Origin: Lunularia cruciata
Lineage: Eukaryota > Streptophyta > Marchantiopsida > Lunulariales > Lunulariaceae
Direction: 5' to 3'
Length of the DNA stretch: 64,000 bases
Assembly (NCBI GenBank): GCA_948567375.1
Contig: OX419760.1
Span: 2,294,001-2,358,000 of the forward strand
Part shown: positions 21,270 to 32,708 of the stretch, piece by piece
Layout of the letters: each line of letters opens with the position of its first letter
How positions within the stretch are numbered: position 1 is the stretch's first letter
Program-made: the position numbers and the translations under genes
Notes under the pieces: generated by a model
Told to the model about the DNA's origin: nothing
Databases searched by the model: none
What the model saw: the letters and a program-made list of their open reading frames with translations, nothing else

Positions 21270-23080
21270 TTGGAAAACAAAGATTGCCAATAAATGTACC
21301 TCACGGCCTTACTAGTTCAAGGGAGAAGAGAAATAGCAAGGGAGGAAGAGGACAAGTACACAAAGGTTGAAGAAGAAAAAATCACAATTGATTGTCATGA
21401 ATGGAGTCCTAAAGGCAATCAAGTAAGAGTATTGATAAACCCTAGAGCAATAAAGAATTTCTTGTCTCACTTTGTTGCAATAAGGTTATGGATGGATCTA
21501 TAGAAGGATGAAGATGAAGAAGTTGAGTTACCTAATGGTTAGATAGAGAGGATTGAATCATTACCTAGAAAGATAATACTCTCTATAAGAGAGTATGATG
21601 AAGAGATTGAGTGACGAGTGATATGATTAACTTGTAATGATGCAATCTTAGGTATGATGTGGATGGAGCACTACAATCCACAATTGATTTGGGAAAGAAA
21701 GTAGTGAGAACTTACCAATGGAATATCATTGGGGTTAAAGAAAGATCACATTGTCAAGAATTGTCTCTCTATGTTATAAGGACAATAGTTATATGTAAGA
21801 TAGATAAATATTTCATGGGCCTAATAAGAGAAGTCTAGAGTGCATAAATAAATTCTTGAGAAATTGAAAGATATAGTCAATGAGTTTCAAGATGTCTTCT
21901 TGAATGAACTACCCTAAGGATTACCACCAAAGAAGCAAGTAGATACTTCCTAGAAAGACATCTCCTTGTAAGGCACTATATCAACTATCACCACATGAGT
22001 TAGAGGAGTGTAAGGCTCAATTCAAGGATATGTTCTAAAAAGGGTTTATCCAACCCAATGTATCACCATATGGGTCTCTTGTCTTGTTTATGAAGAAGGA
22101 TGGTATAATGCATATATGCATTGACTACTTGGGCCAAAATCAACAAACAATGAAAAAAAAATCCCTTACCTTGCATTGATGACCTGTTTGATTCAACTGA
22201 ACAAAGCAAAACAATTCATCAAAGTTGATCTACTAAGCGGTTATTACCAAATCAGGATTGCAAAGGAAGATGTACACAAAATAGCCTTTTGAACAAGGTA
22301 TGGTCATTTTGAGTACTTGGTGATGCTGTTTGGCCTCACCAATGCACCAGCTATTTTTCATGAGTTTGATGAATGATATATTTTATATACCTTGATAAAT
22401 TTATTATCATTTTCCTAGATGACATCTTAATCTATAGTAGGATAATGATAAAGGACAAGTAACATCTACGAGAAGTTCTCCAAATTTGCAATAAAATCAA
22501 TTGTATGCCAAAATCTCATATTGCAGGTTTGGCAAGTCTGAAGTAGACTACTTGAGGTATATAGTAAGTGCAAAAGGTATCCAAGTATTAATACATAAAA
22601 TAAAGGTCATTCAAAAATGAGTGCTCTAGAAGATCAAACTCAACTCAAGAGTTTCTTGGGATTGATGGGGTTCTATTATTGACTTGTCAAGGACTTCTCC
22701 AAGGTCACACAACCTCTACTGGCACTACTTGGCAAGGAGGAGAAGTGGATGTGGGGAACCATACAAGAATTGGCCTTTTAGGAATTCAAAGATGCATTAC
22801 TACATGCACCAAGCTTGAAATAGTATGACTCAAAATATCCAATCAAGTTGGCTATAGATGCATCAAGCGTAGCAATAAGAGCAATCTTACAACAAGAGTG
22901 GCATGACGGATGGCACTCAATTGCACATTTCTCTTGAAAATTATTATTGGAAAAATTCAACTATCACACCACCAGACAAGAAGAGTTGTTCATTGTCCTT
23001 GCGACCAAGCATTGAAAGCACTATCTTGGCAAGAAGGCATTTGTAATAGAGACAAGCTACAAACCTCTAGTCTACCTTGA
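21270..23080 (+). pseudogene. Family-A protease, reverse transcriptase and RNase H remnant
   Basis: The protease is recognisable from VLINPRAIKNFLS (about 21430-21470), where the catalytic D-(S/T)-G has become N-P-R. The RT has FIKVDLLSGYYQIRIAKEDV (about 22215-22275), [19 protein letters not shown] (about 22290-22350) and the active-site FLDDILIYS (22410-22440). The RNase H begins at LAIDASSVAIRAILQQEW (about 22850-22905). Several stops and frame changes occur, many as TAG/TGA. Confidence 0.85.
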
Positions 23081-23715
23081 GATACAAAAAGATTTATCTT
23101 GTCAACAAATTTGATAGGCAGAGTAGAGACAATGGTTCAACATGATGATCAAATATGTGGAATGCAAGAAGCAACTTGTAGATGCATTCACCCAAATGCT
23201 TATAGTAAACAATTTGGTAGTAGAGATCAAGATGAAGCTAGAATTTTGGCCAAGGAATCTTGTTGCTACAAAACTGACCCATAGATTGTAGGAGCTTGTT
23301 CATCCAAAGGCGTCACCAATACCCAAAGACTGACCTTTCATGATGGCAAGTTATAGATCCTAGATGCCATAGACATAAGAACTACCATCCTAGTGGAATG
23401 TCATGAATTTTCCATTGTAGGTCACGTTGGAGTGGATACCACCTTAGATGCAATCAAACGCCATTACTATTGGCCCAAGATGAGCAACAATGTGATGGAA
23501 TACGTTTGAAACCGCCTACTCTATCAACAAAATAAAGCTTCTAATCAAGCTCCCACAAAACTCTTTCAACTCCTCCCTACTCCTAGACAACATTAGGAAT
23601 AGGTAAGCATAGATTTGGTTTGTAAATTACCCAAGACCACCTCACGGTTTGACTCCATTGTAGTCTTTGACTTAGCAAAATGATTCATGTTCATTCTACT
23701 ACCAAGGCTGTGATT

Positions 23716-24438
23716 TGTAATACTCCGAGGACAAGAGAAGAGAGAAAACACAGATTACACACTCAAACATTCGATGCCCCAAAGGAGCACCTTCTCTTTA
23801 TTATATAGACAAAGAGGATCTCCTCCAAGGAAGTTCCACCATAGGATTAGGGACACAGATGGATGACATGTCAGCAAACTCCACCCTTGGATTACTTACT
23901 TGGATGGGTGACATGTCTGGTCTAGGTCCTATCTGGTTGGTCAAACAAGCTTTGACCAAAGGAAATCTTCCTATAGGAATCTCAAAATCACATGAGTAAG
24001 GTACTATTGGAAAGCTCTCAACAAGACAAAGCAAGGGGAGGGAAGGCCAGCCTTTCCTCTATTGGGGGGGGGGGGATCTGCACATTTTCAAGGCCTAATT
24101 CATCCGTTTAAGCTTCCGAAATTGCCTTCAAAGATTTTAGGCATATTTCGGTTCCTACTCTATTAGTAGAAGTCCCCTTTTGGTGATATCTCTTTCTGAT
24201 CTATTTAGTCCATCATGTTAACATCCTTCTAGATGTTACCAAACCAATTCTCTCCTTTAAATCATATGTCTAGCTATTGGTTCTAAGGTTCTCAAGTCTA
24301 TTTTGGTTTCTGCCCTATTAGTAAAAGTACTCTTTTGGTGATACTTCTATCTTATCTATTTTGACCATCATGTATAACATCATTCTAGATGTTACCGAAT
24401 TTCACATCTAGATCATATGGCTAGCTCTTGGTATTACA
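23716..24438 (-). mobile_element. Nested solo LTR 1 (family-A subfamily), minus orientation
   Basis: 723 bp, TGTAATA...TATTACA termini, flanked by perfect 5-bp duplications TGATT at 23711-23715 and 24439-24443. It contains a G-run at about 24065-24075. It carries a duplicated ~150-bp U3 segment (for example two copies of the AAAAGAGTACTTCTACTAAT-type phrase in reverse complement) that is absent from the host element's own LTRs. Confidence 0.95.
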
Positions 24439-24653
24439 TGATTGCTCTACAATTAGCTCAATTTTACTTAGATGTAGTCTTTTCTCACCATGGTTTATCT
24501 CAAGTGCTCATCATTGATAGAGGCACTCAATTCATTAGTTTGTTTTGGAGAATACTCTTTGGCATCTTCAAAACCAAATTTTCCATGTCTATGGCTTACC
24601 ATCCATAGACCAATGGAAAAATAGAGTGGGCTATTTGCACTATTGAGGACATG

Positions 24654-25407
24654 TGTAATACCAAGGGTTAGCCATATGATCTAGATGTGAAATTCGGTTT
24701 GGTAACATCTAGAATGATGTTATACATGATGGTCAAAATAGATCAGATAGAAGTATCACCAAAAGAGTACTTCTACTAATATAGTAGAAACCAAAATAGA
24801 CTTGAGAACCCTAGAACCAATAGCTAGACATATGATTTAAAGATGAGAATTGGTTTGGTAACATCTAGAAGGATGTTACACATGATAGACTAAATAGTTC
24901 AGAAAGAGGTATCACCAAAAGGGGACTTCTATTAATAGAGTAGGAACTGAAATATACCTGAAATCTTTGAAGGCAATTCCGGAGGCCCAAACGGATGAGT
25001 ATGGCCTTAAAAATGTGCAGATTCCCCCCCCCCCAACAGAGGATAGGCTAGCCTTCCCTCCCCCTGCTTTGTCTCATCAAGAGCTTTCCAATGGTACCTT
25101 ACTCACGTGATTCTGAGATTCCTACAAGAATATTCCCTAAAAGATTCCCTAAAAGATTCCCTCCAGTCAAAGCTTGTTTTACCAACCAGATAGGACCTAG
25201 ACCAGACAGGTCACCCATCCAAGTAAGTAATCCAAGGGTGGAGCTTGCTTACATGTCACCTATCTGTGTCCCTAATCCTATGGTGGAGCTTCCTTGGAGG
25301 AGATCCTCTATGTCTATATAATAAAGAGAAGGTGCTCCCTTGGGAGCATCAAATGTTTGAGTGTGCAACCTGTGTTTTCTCTCTTCTCTTGTCCTCGGAG
25401 TATTACA
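24654..25407 (+). mobile_element. Nested solo LTR 2 (family-A subfamily), plus orientation
   Basis: 754 bp, TGTAATACC...TATTACA, flanked by perfect 5-bp duplications ACATG at 24649-24653 and 25408-25412. It has the same U3 duplication as solo LTR 1 and lies only 215 bp from it in opposite orientation. It contains a C-run near 25024. Confidence 0.95.
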
Positions 25408-26164
25408 ACATGCTCCATAGCTTCACCTTAGATGAGCAAGAGCGGTGGGACACCTTACTTCCATTGGTAGAATTTGCCTCCAACAATTCAATGAATGCAT
25501 TGACATAGGTCACACCATTCTTACTCATGTATAGAGAGCATCCTTTCACATCTCAAGCTTGATGAAGATCCACAAAATGGCTACCAAGGTTTACAATGTC
25601 AATGCTTTTGTTTCTAGAATCCAACGTGGTGTGGAAAATTCCAAGCAAAGATTACAGACCATCCAAAATTGATAAAAGTAGTATGAAAATGCACATGGAG
25701 TTCAACTTTGGGGATCAAGTCTGGCTATCCATAACCAACCTCATGTTAGTTGGTCCTCATTAGCTTAGATATTGTTTTATTGGGCCTTTCCCATCTTTTG
25801 GTGAATTAGTACAATGGCTTATCACCTCAAGTTACACCACACATGAAGATTCATCTAGTGTTCCATGTTTCCTTACTATGCAAATATGCACTCCAATCAC
25901 CCCACTTTTCTTCTATACAAGAAATTTGACCTTGTTCAACACTCATTGATAGCACGGAGGAATATGAAGTCAAATGTATTCTCCAAAAATGCATATGTGG
26001 TACCCACCATCCATATGTGGAATATCTTGTACATTAGAAAGTGTACCCACTTTATGAGGCAACATGGGAGCCAGTAGCCAACTTGACCCATGTACAAGTG
26101 TTAGTGCAATCTTTTGAGCAATAGCTTCACAATGAGGACGTTGCGTCTTAAAAGTGGAGAGGTT

Positions 26165-26762
26165 TGTAATACCATTAGCTAGACATATTATCTAGAGGCA
26201 AAATTTGGCTTGGTAACATCAAGAAGTATGTTATATATGATGTACTTAGTAGATCAGATAAAGGTGTCACCAAAAGAGGACTTCCACTAATATGGAAAGA
26301 GGTAAAAATACCTTGAAATTTTTTAATGCAATTTTGGATACCTAAATAGATGAATAAGGCCTCAAAAGTGTAGTAATTAAGTCCCTTTGAGAAAGGAGGC
26401 TTGCCTTCTCTCCTAATTATTTGTCTCATCAACAACTTTCCAATGGTACCTCACCCATGTGATTTTGAGCTTCTTATAGGAAGATTCTCTAAAGATTCCT
26501 TTTGCTCAAACTTGTTTGACCAACCAGATAGGACAAGAAATAACATGTCACTCATCCATGCAACTATTCTAAGGGTGGAGCTTCCTGACATATCACTGAT
26601 CAATATATTTGATCTAAGGGTGAAGATTCCTTTGAGGAAATCCTCTTGGCTATATACATAAAGACAAGGTGCTCCTTTGGGGCATCAGAGTATTGAGTGT
26701 GAAGCTCTATGTTTCTTCTTGTGTGTTTCTCTTGAGGGTTCTCTTATCCTTTAAAGATTACA
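26165..26762 (+). repeat. Family-A 3' LTR
   Basis: Begins TGTAATACC directly after the decayed pol end (AAAAGTGGAGAGGTT, polypurine-like) and ends AAAGATTACA. It is collinear with the 5' LTR at 18991. Confidence 0.9.
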
Positions 26763-26890
26763 CCAACTCTTCTCATTCAATGGAGTGATAGTTGTGTTCT
26801 TTTGGTAATAGCTTTTGAGAGAATATGCAATTAGGTGTGATCAATCATTCCATTCTTATTGTAGGATTGCTCCTATTGCAACATCTATAG
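26763..26890. other. Short spacer between family-A and family-B elements
   Basis: 128 bp with no recognisable feature. Confidence 0.5.
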
Positions 26891-27364
26891 TGTAAAAGAC
26901 CAAGGAGAGAAATAGGAGAATGGAAGACCAAAGTGAAAGATCACATTGGAACTCTTGAATGAAGGAAACTTTGAATGCCTAACATGAGCTTGGTCTATGC
27001 TATTTATACAAAACATACAAAGCTCTTGATAAACTTCTCAAGAAGCTTCTTAAAAGCCACCTTCTTTGAGTGCAAGCCAAGTTAACCAAGAAGCTTCCTT
27101 CTAGAAGCCGCCTACTTGGCATGCAACCTAAGCTAGTTGGGAAACTTCCCAATAAGCTTCCTTCAAGAAGCCACCTACTTGGCGTACAAGCTAAGCTAGC
27201 CAAGAAGCTTCCTCTTAGAAGTTACCATTTGGTATGTACATTACCTAATACTTGGAAGGTACCAAGTAGGTTCCTAGATGCTTCTAGAATATTTTTATAA
27301 TTCTTGTTATATTTGTTACTTTGTTAGTCTTGACTAACTCATCTATAAACTCCATATTGTTACA
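26891..27364 (-). repeat. Family-B LTR, 3' LTR of a minus-strand element
   Basis: On the minus strand it starts TGTAACAATATGG and ends TCTTTTACA. It contains the family's repeated GAAGCTTC-type blocks and a TATAAATA-like TATA box near 26998-27006. The adjoining pol gene to the right is on the same strand. Confidence 0.9.
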
Positions 27365-30300
27365 TCTTCCTCCATTGCTAATTGGTGGTGTCCTCATCAC
27401 CATGGAAGCTTCAAACTCTTGGATAGCCATTTGTGCATTTTGAAGATGAGAAAGAGGTTCCCAAGTGGCATCATGAAGGGATACCCTTTCCAAAGGACTT
27501 TATACTTAGTATGTTGTTGGTGGCCATGTGGAATGTGGCAACTTGCAAAGATACAATCAACTTCATATTCCTCATGATCATTAATAGGGACAAGAGGAGG
27601 AGGAGGAGGAGGAGGTCTGACATAAGAGGAAAAGGAAGATGGATTACTAACAAGTGCTTTCAACTTGGAAACATGAAAGACATGCATATTTGTATATGAC
27701 AAGGCAAGGCAAGTAGATAAGCAACTAGAGAAATGATTTGTGTGATATCAAATAGAACTATCTAATTAGGAGTAAGTTTATGGATGTGGGTATCAAGTGG
27801 GAGGGTAGGTTACTAGAAGAAATTATGACTTTATCATTGAGTTGAAAGGTGAGATCATGATAATGGTGGTCCATTTATTGTTTTTGATGATTTTGAGCAA
27901 CAAAAAATGAGATTTGACTTATTGTAGAGATTGGGATATTATGGTCAAGAAGGTGGAAGCATGAGGTGGAGTAGATAGATGAGGAGCAAGAAGGGAATCT
28001 AAAACAAAAGTAAGGAAGAAAGGAGAGAATCTAATGCTTGCTTGGAATTATTATAGGTAAACTCAACAATTGCAAGACAACATCCTAGTTGGTAGTGGAA
28101 ATTGATAAAGGCATCAAGCATATCCTAAAAGGTGCAATTTGTTTGTTGGTTTGCCCATCAATTTGAGGATGATAGACCATGGACAAAGCAAGCTTGGTGC
28201 CAAGTATTTGGAAGAGTGTTTGCCAAAAAAAATTGGTAATCAAGGACCAAAGTCATAGATGAGTACACAAGGTATTCCATGATGCTTGAAGACATTGTCA
28301 AAGTAGATCAAGGTCAATATTAGAGCATCCACTATATCAAAGGTTGGTACTAAATGGATTTGCTTACTAAGCTTATTCACAAACACCACAATTGTTGTGT
28401 GACCTTCCTTTGTCTTGGGCAAGGAGGTGATGAGATCTAAGCTCATGTGTTCTTATTGAGCAAATGAGATGGGAAGTGGTTAAAGGAGGCCACTTGGTTT
28501 TGGTTGTTGGCCTTGTTGCATTTGTAGTTCTCACAAGATCAAAAAAACTCTCAAACATTTCATCTTATGTTGGGCTACCACCATTGGTGTTGTAGGCTAC
28601 CTAAGGTCTTGTCCACACCCATGTGATCAATGATTGGTAAGTCATGGGGTTCTTGAAGGTGCACAAGTTGTAGATCACCCTTGGCTAGAACATAGATCTA
28701 GTTCTCACAAATTAGAAGGCCTTCCTTGAAGGTATTCCTTATTTCATGCTGCAAGATGACCTTGTACCATCCAAAAGAAGGGGTCTTGTTGTAAAGTTAT
28801 CCTAAACTTGATTTGGAATTTTGAGTCAATTGACACTATTGTAATTGCCACCATGATGAGAAGAAGAGTTTGAAAATTAGGTCATCATGATTGGGCATCA
28901 GAGATGACATGGAACCTATTGAGTACTCAAGTTTATACTCTCAAGTTTGATATCAGACAATTATAGTTGTTTCTACTATTGATGATATCTACTCTTCATG
29001 TGCTCTAGATGTAATGTCTACAACAAGAGTTTATGATCAGTTTGCATGATCACTTGTTTCTCCAAGACATAATGCCTCTATATCTTGGTGGCATGTACTA
29101 TTGCTGGTTGTTCTTGATCTCAAGCAGAGTAATTCCTTTTTGTGGTATTTAGTCAATGGGACACAAAGGCAATGAGATATAACCCATTTGGAAATTCCTA
29201 CTATAGCACAATTCCAATTGGCAAAGTTAGAAGCATCAAAGTCAAGGTAGTTGAGGTAGGTCAAGGTAGTTGAGGATCACATGGTTGAAGAGTGGGTCTT
29301 GAAGACACCATACATTTCAACTTCTGGAATACTTCTTTGTGCTTGGTGGTCCATTAAAAGCTTGAAGTCTTCTCCAAGAGGTCGGTTAATGGTGCAGTCA
29401 CATGAGCATAATAGTGGATGAATCATTGGTAAAAACTTGCCAATCTATTAAATGCATACACTTATATGGCATCCTTTGAAGTAGGCCAATCAATAATGGC
29501 CTTGATTTTCTCCTCTTCCATCTTGATCCTCTCTATTCAGATCTTATGACCCAAGAAGGAAACTTCCTCCAACCAAAAGACACTTTATTCTTGTCGTAAA
29601 ACTTCTATTGATGTAGTTGTCTTAAGCCTTCTTGTATGTGATTTGCATAGTTTTCCTTTGTCTTGCTATAGATTAAAATATCATCCAAGAACACCACCCT
29701 ATATTGATCTAATAGCCCATCCAACATCGGATGCATCTGATCTATGAAGGCTACTAGAGCATTAGTGAGCCCAAAAGATAGAACTCTCCATTGAAAATGC
29801 CCATACCTTGTGCAAAAGGTAGTCTTTGACACATCAATAGGAATCTAAAAATAGCCACTTTGCGGATCCAACTTGGAGAAATATTGTGCTCCACTCAATT
29901 GATCTAGAAAATCAACAATTTGAGGCATAGGATATGCATTCTTCACTATTTTTTATTAAGCCATGGTAATCAAAACAAAAGCAAAGTCCTCCATCCTTCT
30001 TTGGGACAAATAGTACCAATGCTTCCCAAGGGAATATACTATATTGTATGAAGTCCTTCTCCAACAATTCTATTAATGTTATTCAAAGCTCTTCCAACTC
30101 CTTTGATGAAAGCCGATAGGTTGGTCTACTTATTGGAATACTTCCTAGCAATAACTCAATCTTGAAGGGCATACCATGATCAAAAAGTAATCCCTTCGTC
30201 AGATCATTTGGAAACACATTTGCAAACCCTTTGATCAACCATTGCTTGATGAGGCTTTTGGCCCTCATCACATTCTCCATGTGCAATTGGCTTGATCCAC

Positions 30301-31265
30301 ATTGCACAAATAGGCTTATCTTCCTCCAAATTTTGCTCTTTGACTACTTTACTAACAAACTTCACATCTTGGGATTGACTATTCTTAGATGTTTTACTCA
30401 AAGGTGCCAAAAAAACTAATTGATAATTCTTACCTTGGTGTTGTACTTGAATTTATCATTGGGTCCAAATTAATTGAACATTATGACATTCAAGCCAAAG
30501 CAACCCTAAAATGGTATTATAATGTAGAGGTATCACTACAAACCTCATATACTCCTTCCCAATCTTGAATGTAATAGGATGTGTTGATAGTGTATCCTTT
30601 ATCTAATGACATAATCCATCCCAAGTGGGGAACCTTCTTCTAGCAAACTATGATAAGCATAGGGTTAGAGGGTCTTGGGTCTAGGAATCTAAGCATATGC
30701 TTATGCCAATCTACATTGACTTGAGCTCCATATAACCACAATCTAACAAATGAAGGATACTCCATCTTGTTTATAGGCTTGAGAATGATGTAATCCATGT
30801 CAAATGCCATACCTCCTATGGTGGTCCAAACCTTGGATAATATTCCTAGGGGTTTCTTGCAAGTTTGGTCAGCAAAATGTAAGATTTGTAGAGTAGGCTC
30901 AAACAAAGTATACCCTAACTTTAGTGCGGTCTCCTTGGTCATAACATTGACACCTACTCCTAAATCTATTGGGACATATTGGATCATGTAGCCATTGATT
31001 TCTATTTCTACCTCAAGGGATCCTAAGTCTTAAAGCTCAATTTGATACACCATAGGTAGGTATGGCATTTTGTGGTTCTAGCTTTTGCAGAATGCCATGA
31101 GTAATTATTATTTGTATAGCTTGTTATCCTCCTAAAACTATTTGAAATTTGTCTGCTTTGAAGGAGGCTAGGTCAGCTATCAAGATGGTACCAGCCTTCC
31201 TCATCCTCTTCTCCCTTTTTGGCCTTCTTTGTTGTTTTTGCTTCTAGGCCAAAGGTTTTCAAAGT
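27365..31265 (-). pseudogene. Family-B chromovirus pol (copy B1), decayed
   Basis: In minus-strand order: protease near 30990-30640 (the active-site region reads DLGVGVN, not D-S-G), a single 20-residue linker unit (SQDVKFVSKVVKEQ) near 30390-30330, RT near 30310-29600 with TRYGHFQWRVL and FLDDILIYS, RNase H near 29270-29030, integrase core near 28450-28200 (MSLDLITSLPKTKEGHTT and KHHGIPCVLI), and chromodomain near 27560-27440 (HTKYKVLWKGYP) after a proline run (PPPPPPP). Stops and shifts are common. Confidence 0.88.
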
Positions 31266-31280
31266 TGAGGCGGGTTTGTT

Positions 31281-31377
31281 AACCATCCTTTATCTCTATA
31301 TAAATAATATCTCTCAAGTACTTGTAATACCAAGCTAAATATCACAATACCACACACATGCACAATTGGGTGTTATA
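31281..31377. repeat. Copy of the terminal ~100 bp of the LTR found at 10792-11470
   Basis: The phrases CATCCTTTATCTCTATATAA and CACAATACCACACACATGCA, with the rest of the interval, match 11371-11470 almost base for base. It ends GGGTGTTATA, a decayed LTR terminus. It marks a junction between unrelated element fragments. Confidence 0.85.
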
Positions 31378-31675
31378 GGCCGGCCTTCATGGGATGAGGT
31401 GTCTCTCTTTAAGTATCAACCTCACCATCTTTGTACTTTGCCGTCTCTAGCAACTACAATTTGGGTTTGGAAAACTCTTAAGGGCAAACCATCCTTTGTC
31501 AAATCTTTGGGGAATCAAAGGACTATGAGGAAGAAGAGTCATTCATCATCATCTTATGATTTGAGTGGGTAACCACTTGGTTAACTTCTAAACTTGGTTC
31601 TTGGAAGTTAACCACTTGGTTAAATTCCAAGGATCTGGCCATCCTTCTTTTTTTGACATTAGGGTTTTATCAGAC

Positions 31676-32600
31676 CTAGGCTCTTTTAAGCTTACATAGT
31701 GAACATTTGCATTCACTTTTAGGGGGGTAAAATAGCAACAAACCTAACCAATGGTAAGGTATTGGAGGTTGCAGGCAATTTGATTGCACATGCCTTAGGG
31801 CCTTACAATTATTATACCACAATGCATAAGAGTATGGTCTTCTAGGTTTTGGACAACATGACACCCAATGCACAATGGCTCCAGAGTTATAGCAAGTTTG
31901 TAAGGCAATACCTTGTTGAGGTTGTTGTGGTATGATTTGTTGTTGTGGCTCCGCATGTGGCACAAATCAAGAAATAGGGAAATAAGGACAAGAGATAAGG
32001 TTAGTAGGTACTTCTTGCACTACAAAGACCTGATTCCAAATTTGAAGCGTCAGATACTGTAGGATTTTTGAGATTTAGCTGCAAGAAACCATATACACAA
32101 GCTCCTGTGTAGATCCAAATTGGAGCTTGGAAGTAAGGAGTAATCTCTCAAATTATTGGCACTTACGGGACTACACTTCCTAGGTAATAAAAGACCTATC
32201 AGATCAAACGTAATCTAGTTGGTGCTACAAAAACCCTAAACTCCTCCACATAGTACTTAGGCATTTCCACTTCAAACTCCCATTTCATTTGATGTACCAA
32301 GGAAGAGGGATAGTTAGAGAAACATTTTGTATTAGCATGTCCTTGCTTCCCACAAATGGTGCACTAAATGTTGGGTCATACATACAATAATAGTCTCCTC
32401 CTTTCATTAGCTTTGAATAGGTGAACCTTAAAGTCAACAAAGTCCTTGATGAGTTCTTCCAAGTTGCAAAGAGTTTTTTTAGAGTTGGCTTGGTTTGAGT
32501 TCAATAAACCTTCTTCTTCCTTCTTCTTCTCCTTATGGTAAGCCTTGTCATTTTTTGACAAAGATGACTCTCAAGATAAAGTCATAGTAAAGGACTTTGA
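31676..32600 (-). pseudogene. Gag remnant with two zinc-knuckle relics
   Basis: Minus-strand frames contain a glutamine-rich stretch (QQQIIPQQPQQG), a Cys/His segment CYNSGAIVHWVSCC and a second relic NCKALRHVQSNC, as in gypsy gag proteins with two knuckles. Upstream is a Lys/Glu-rich segment near 32500. It differs from the single-knuckle gag of family B, so it derives from another element. Confidence 0.6.
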
Positions 32601-32708
32601 GGAAGAAGAAGGTGGCCATTTATTACCTTCTTGCTCTATTTCTACTTTGTTAGCCCTAACTAACTTCATCGCTAAACTCCATATTGTTACATATTCTCCC
32701 ACTACTAG

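Larger units (their letters stand above)
23260..26160 (+). pseudogene. Family-A integrase and chromodomain, split by two solo LTRs
   Basis: The zinc-binding H-H-C-C region is at 23290-23560 (VGHVGVDTTLDAIKRHYYWPK). The core starts near 23600, is cut at 23715, resumes at 24444 (FSHHGLSQVLIIDRGTQFIS, with the second Asp), is cut again at 24653 after the IEDM phrase, and resumes at 25413 (LHSFTLDEQERWDTLLPLVE). The chromodomain at 26020-26110 keeps YEATWEP. Decay is extensive. Confidence 0.85.
18991..26762 (+). mobile_element. Family-A chromovirus (Ty3/gypsy) with two nested solo LTRs
   Basis: Structure in order: 5' LTR 18991-19592, primer-binding site, gag with one CCHC knuckle, protease, reverse transcriptase, RNase H, integrase with chromodomain, 3' LTR 26165-26762. 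All coding parts are decayed. Two solo LTRs of a related subfamily interrupt the integrase. No matching target duplication is visible: the flanks are GTACC and CCAAC, and the 5' terminus reads TATAATACC instead of TGTAATACC. Confidence 0.9.

Noticed and set aside
23716..25407. One full nested element with two LTRs
   Set aside because: The two LTRs are in opposite orientation and each has its own target duplication, so they are separate solo LTRs.
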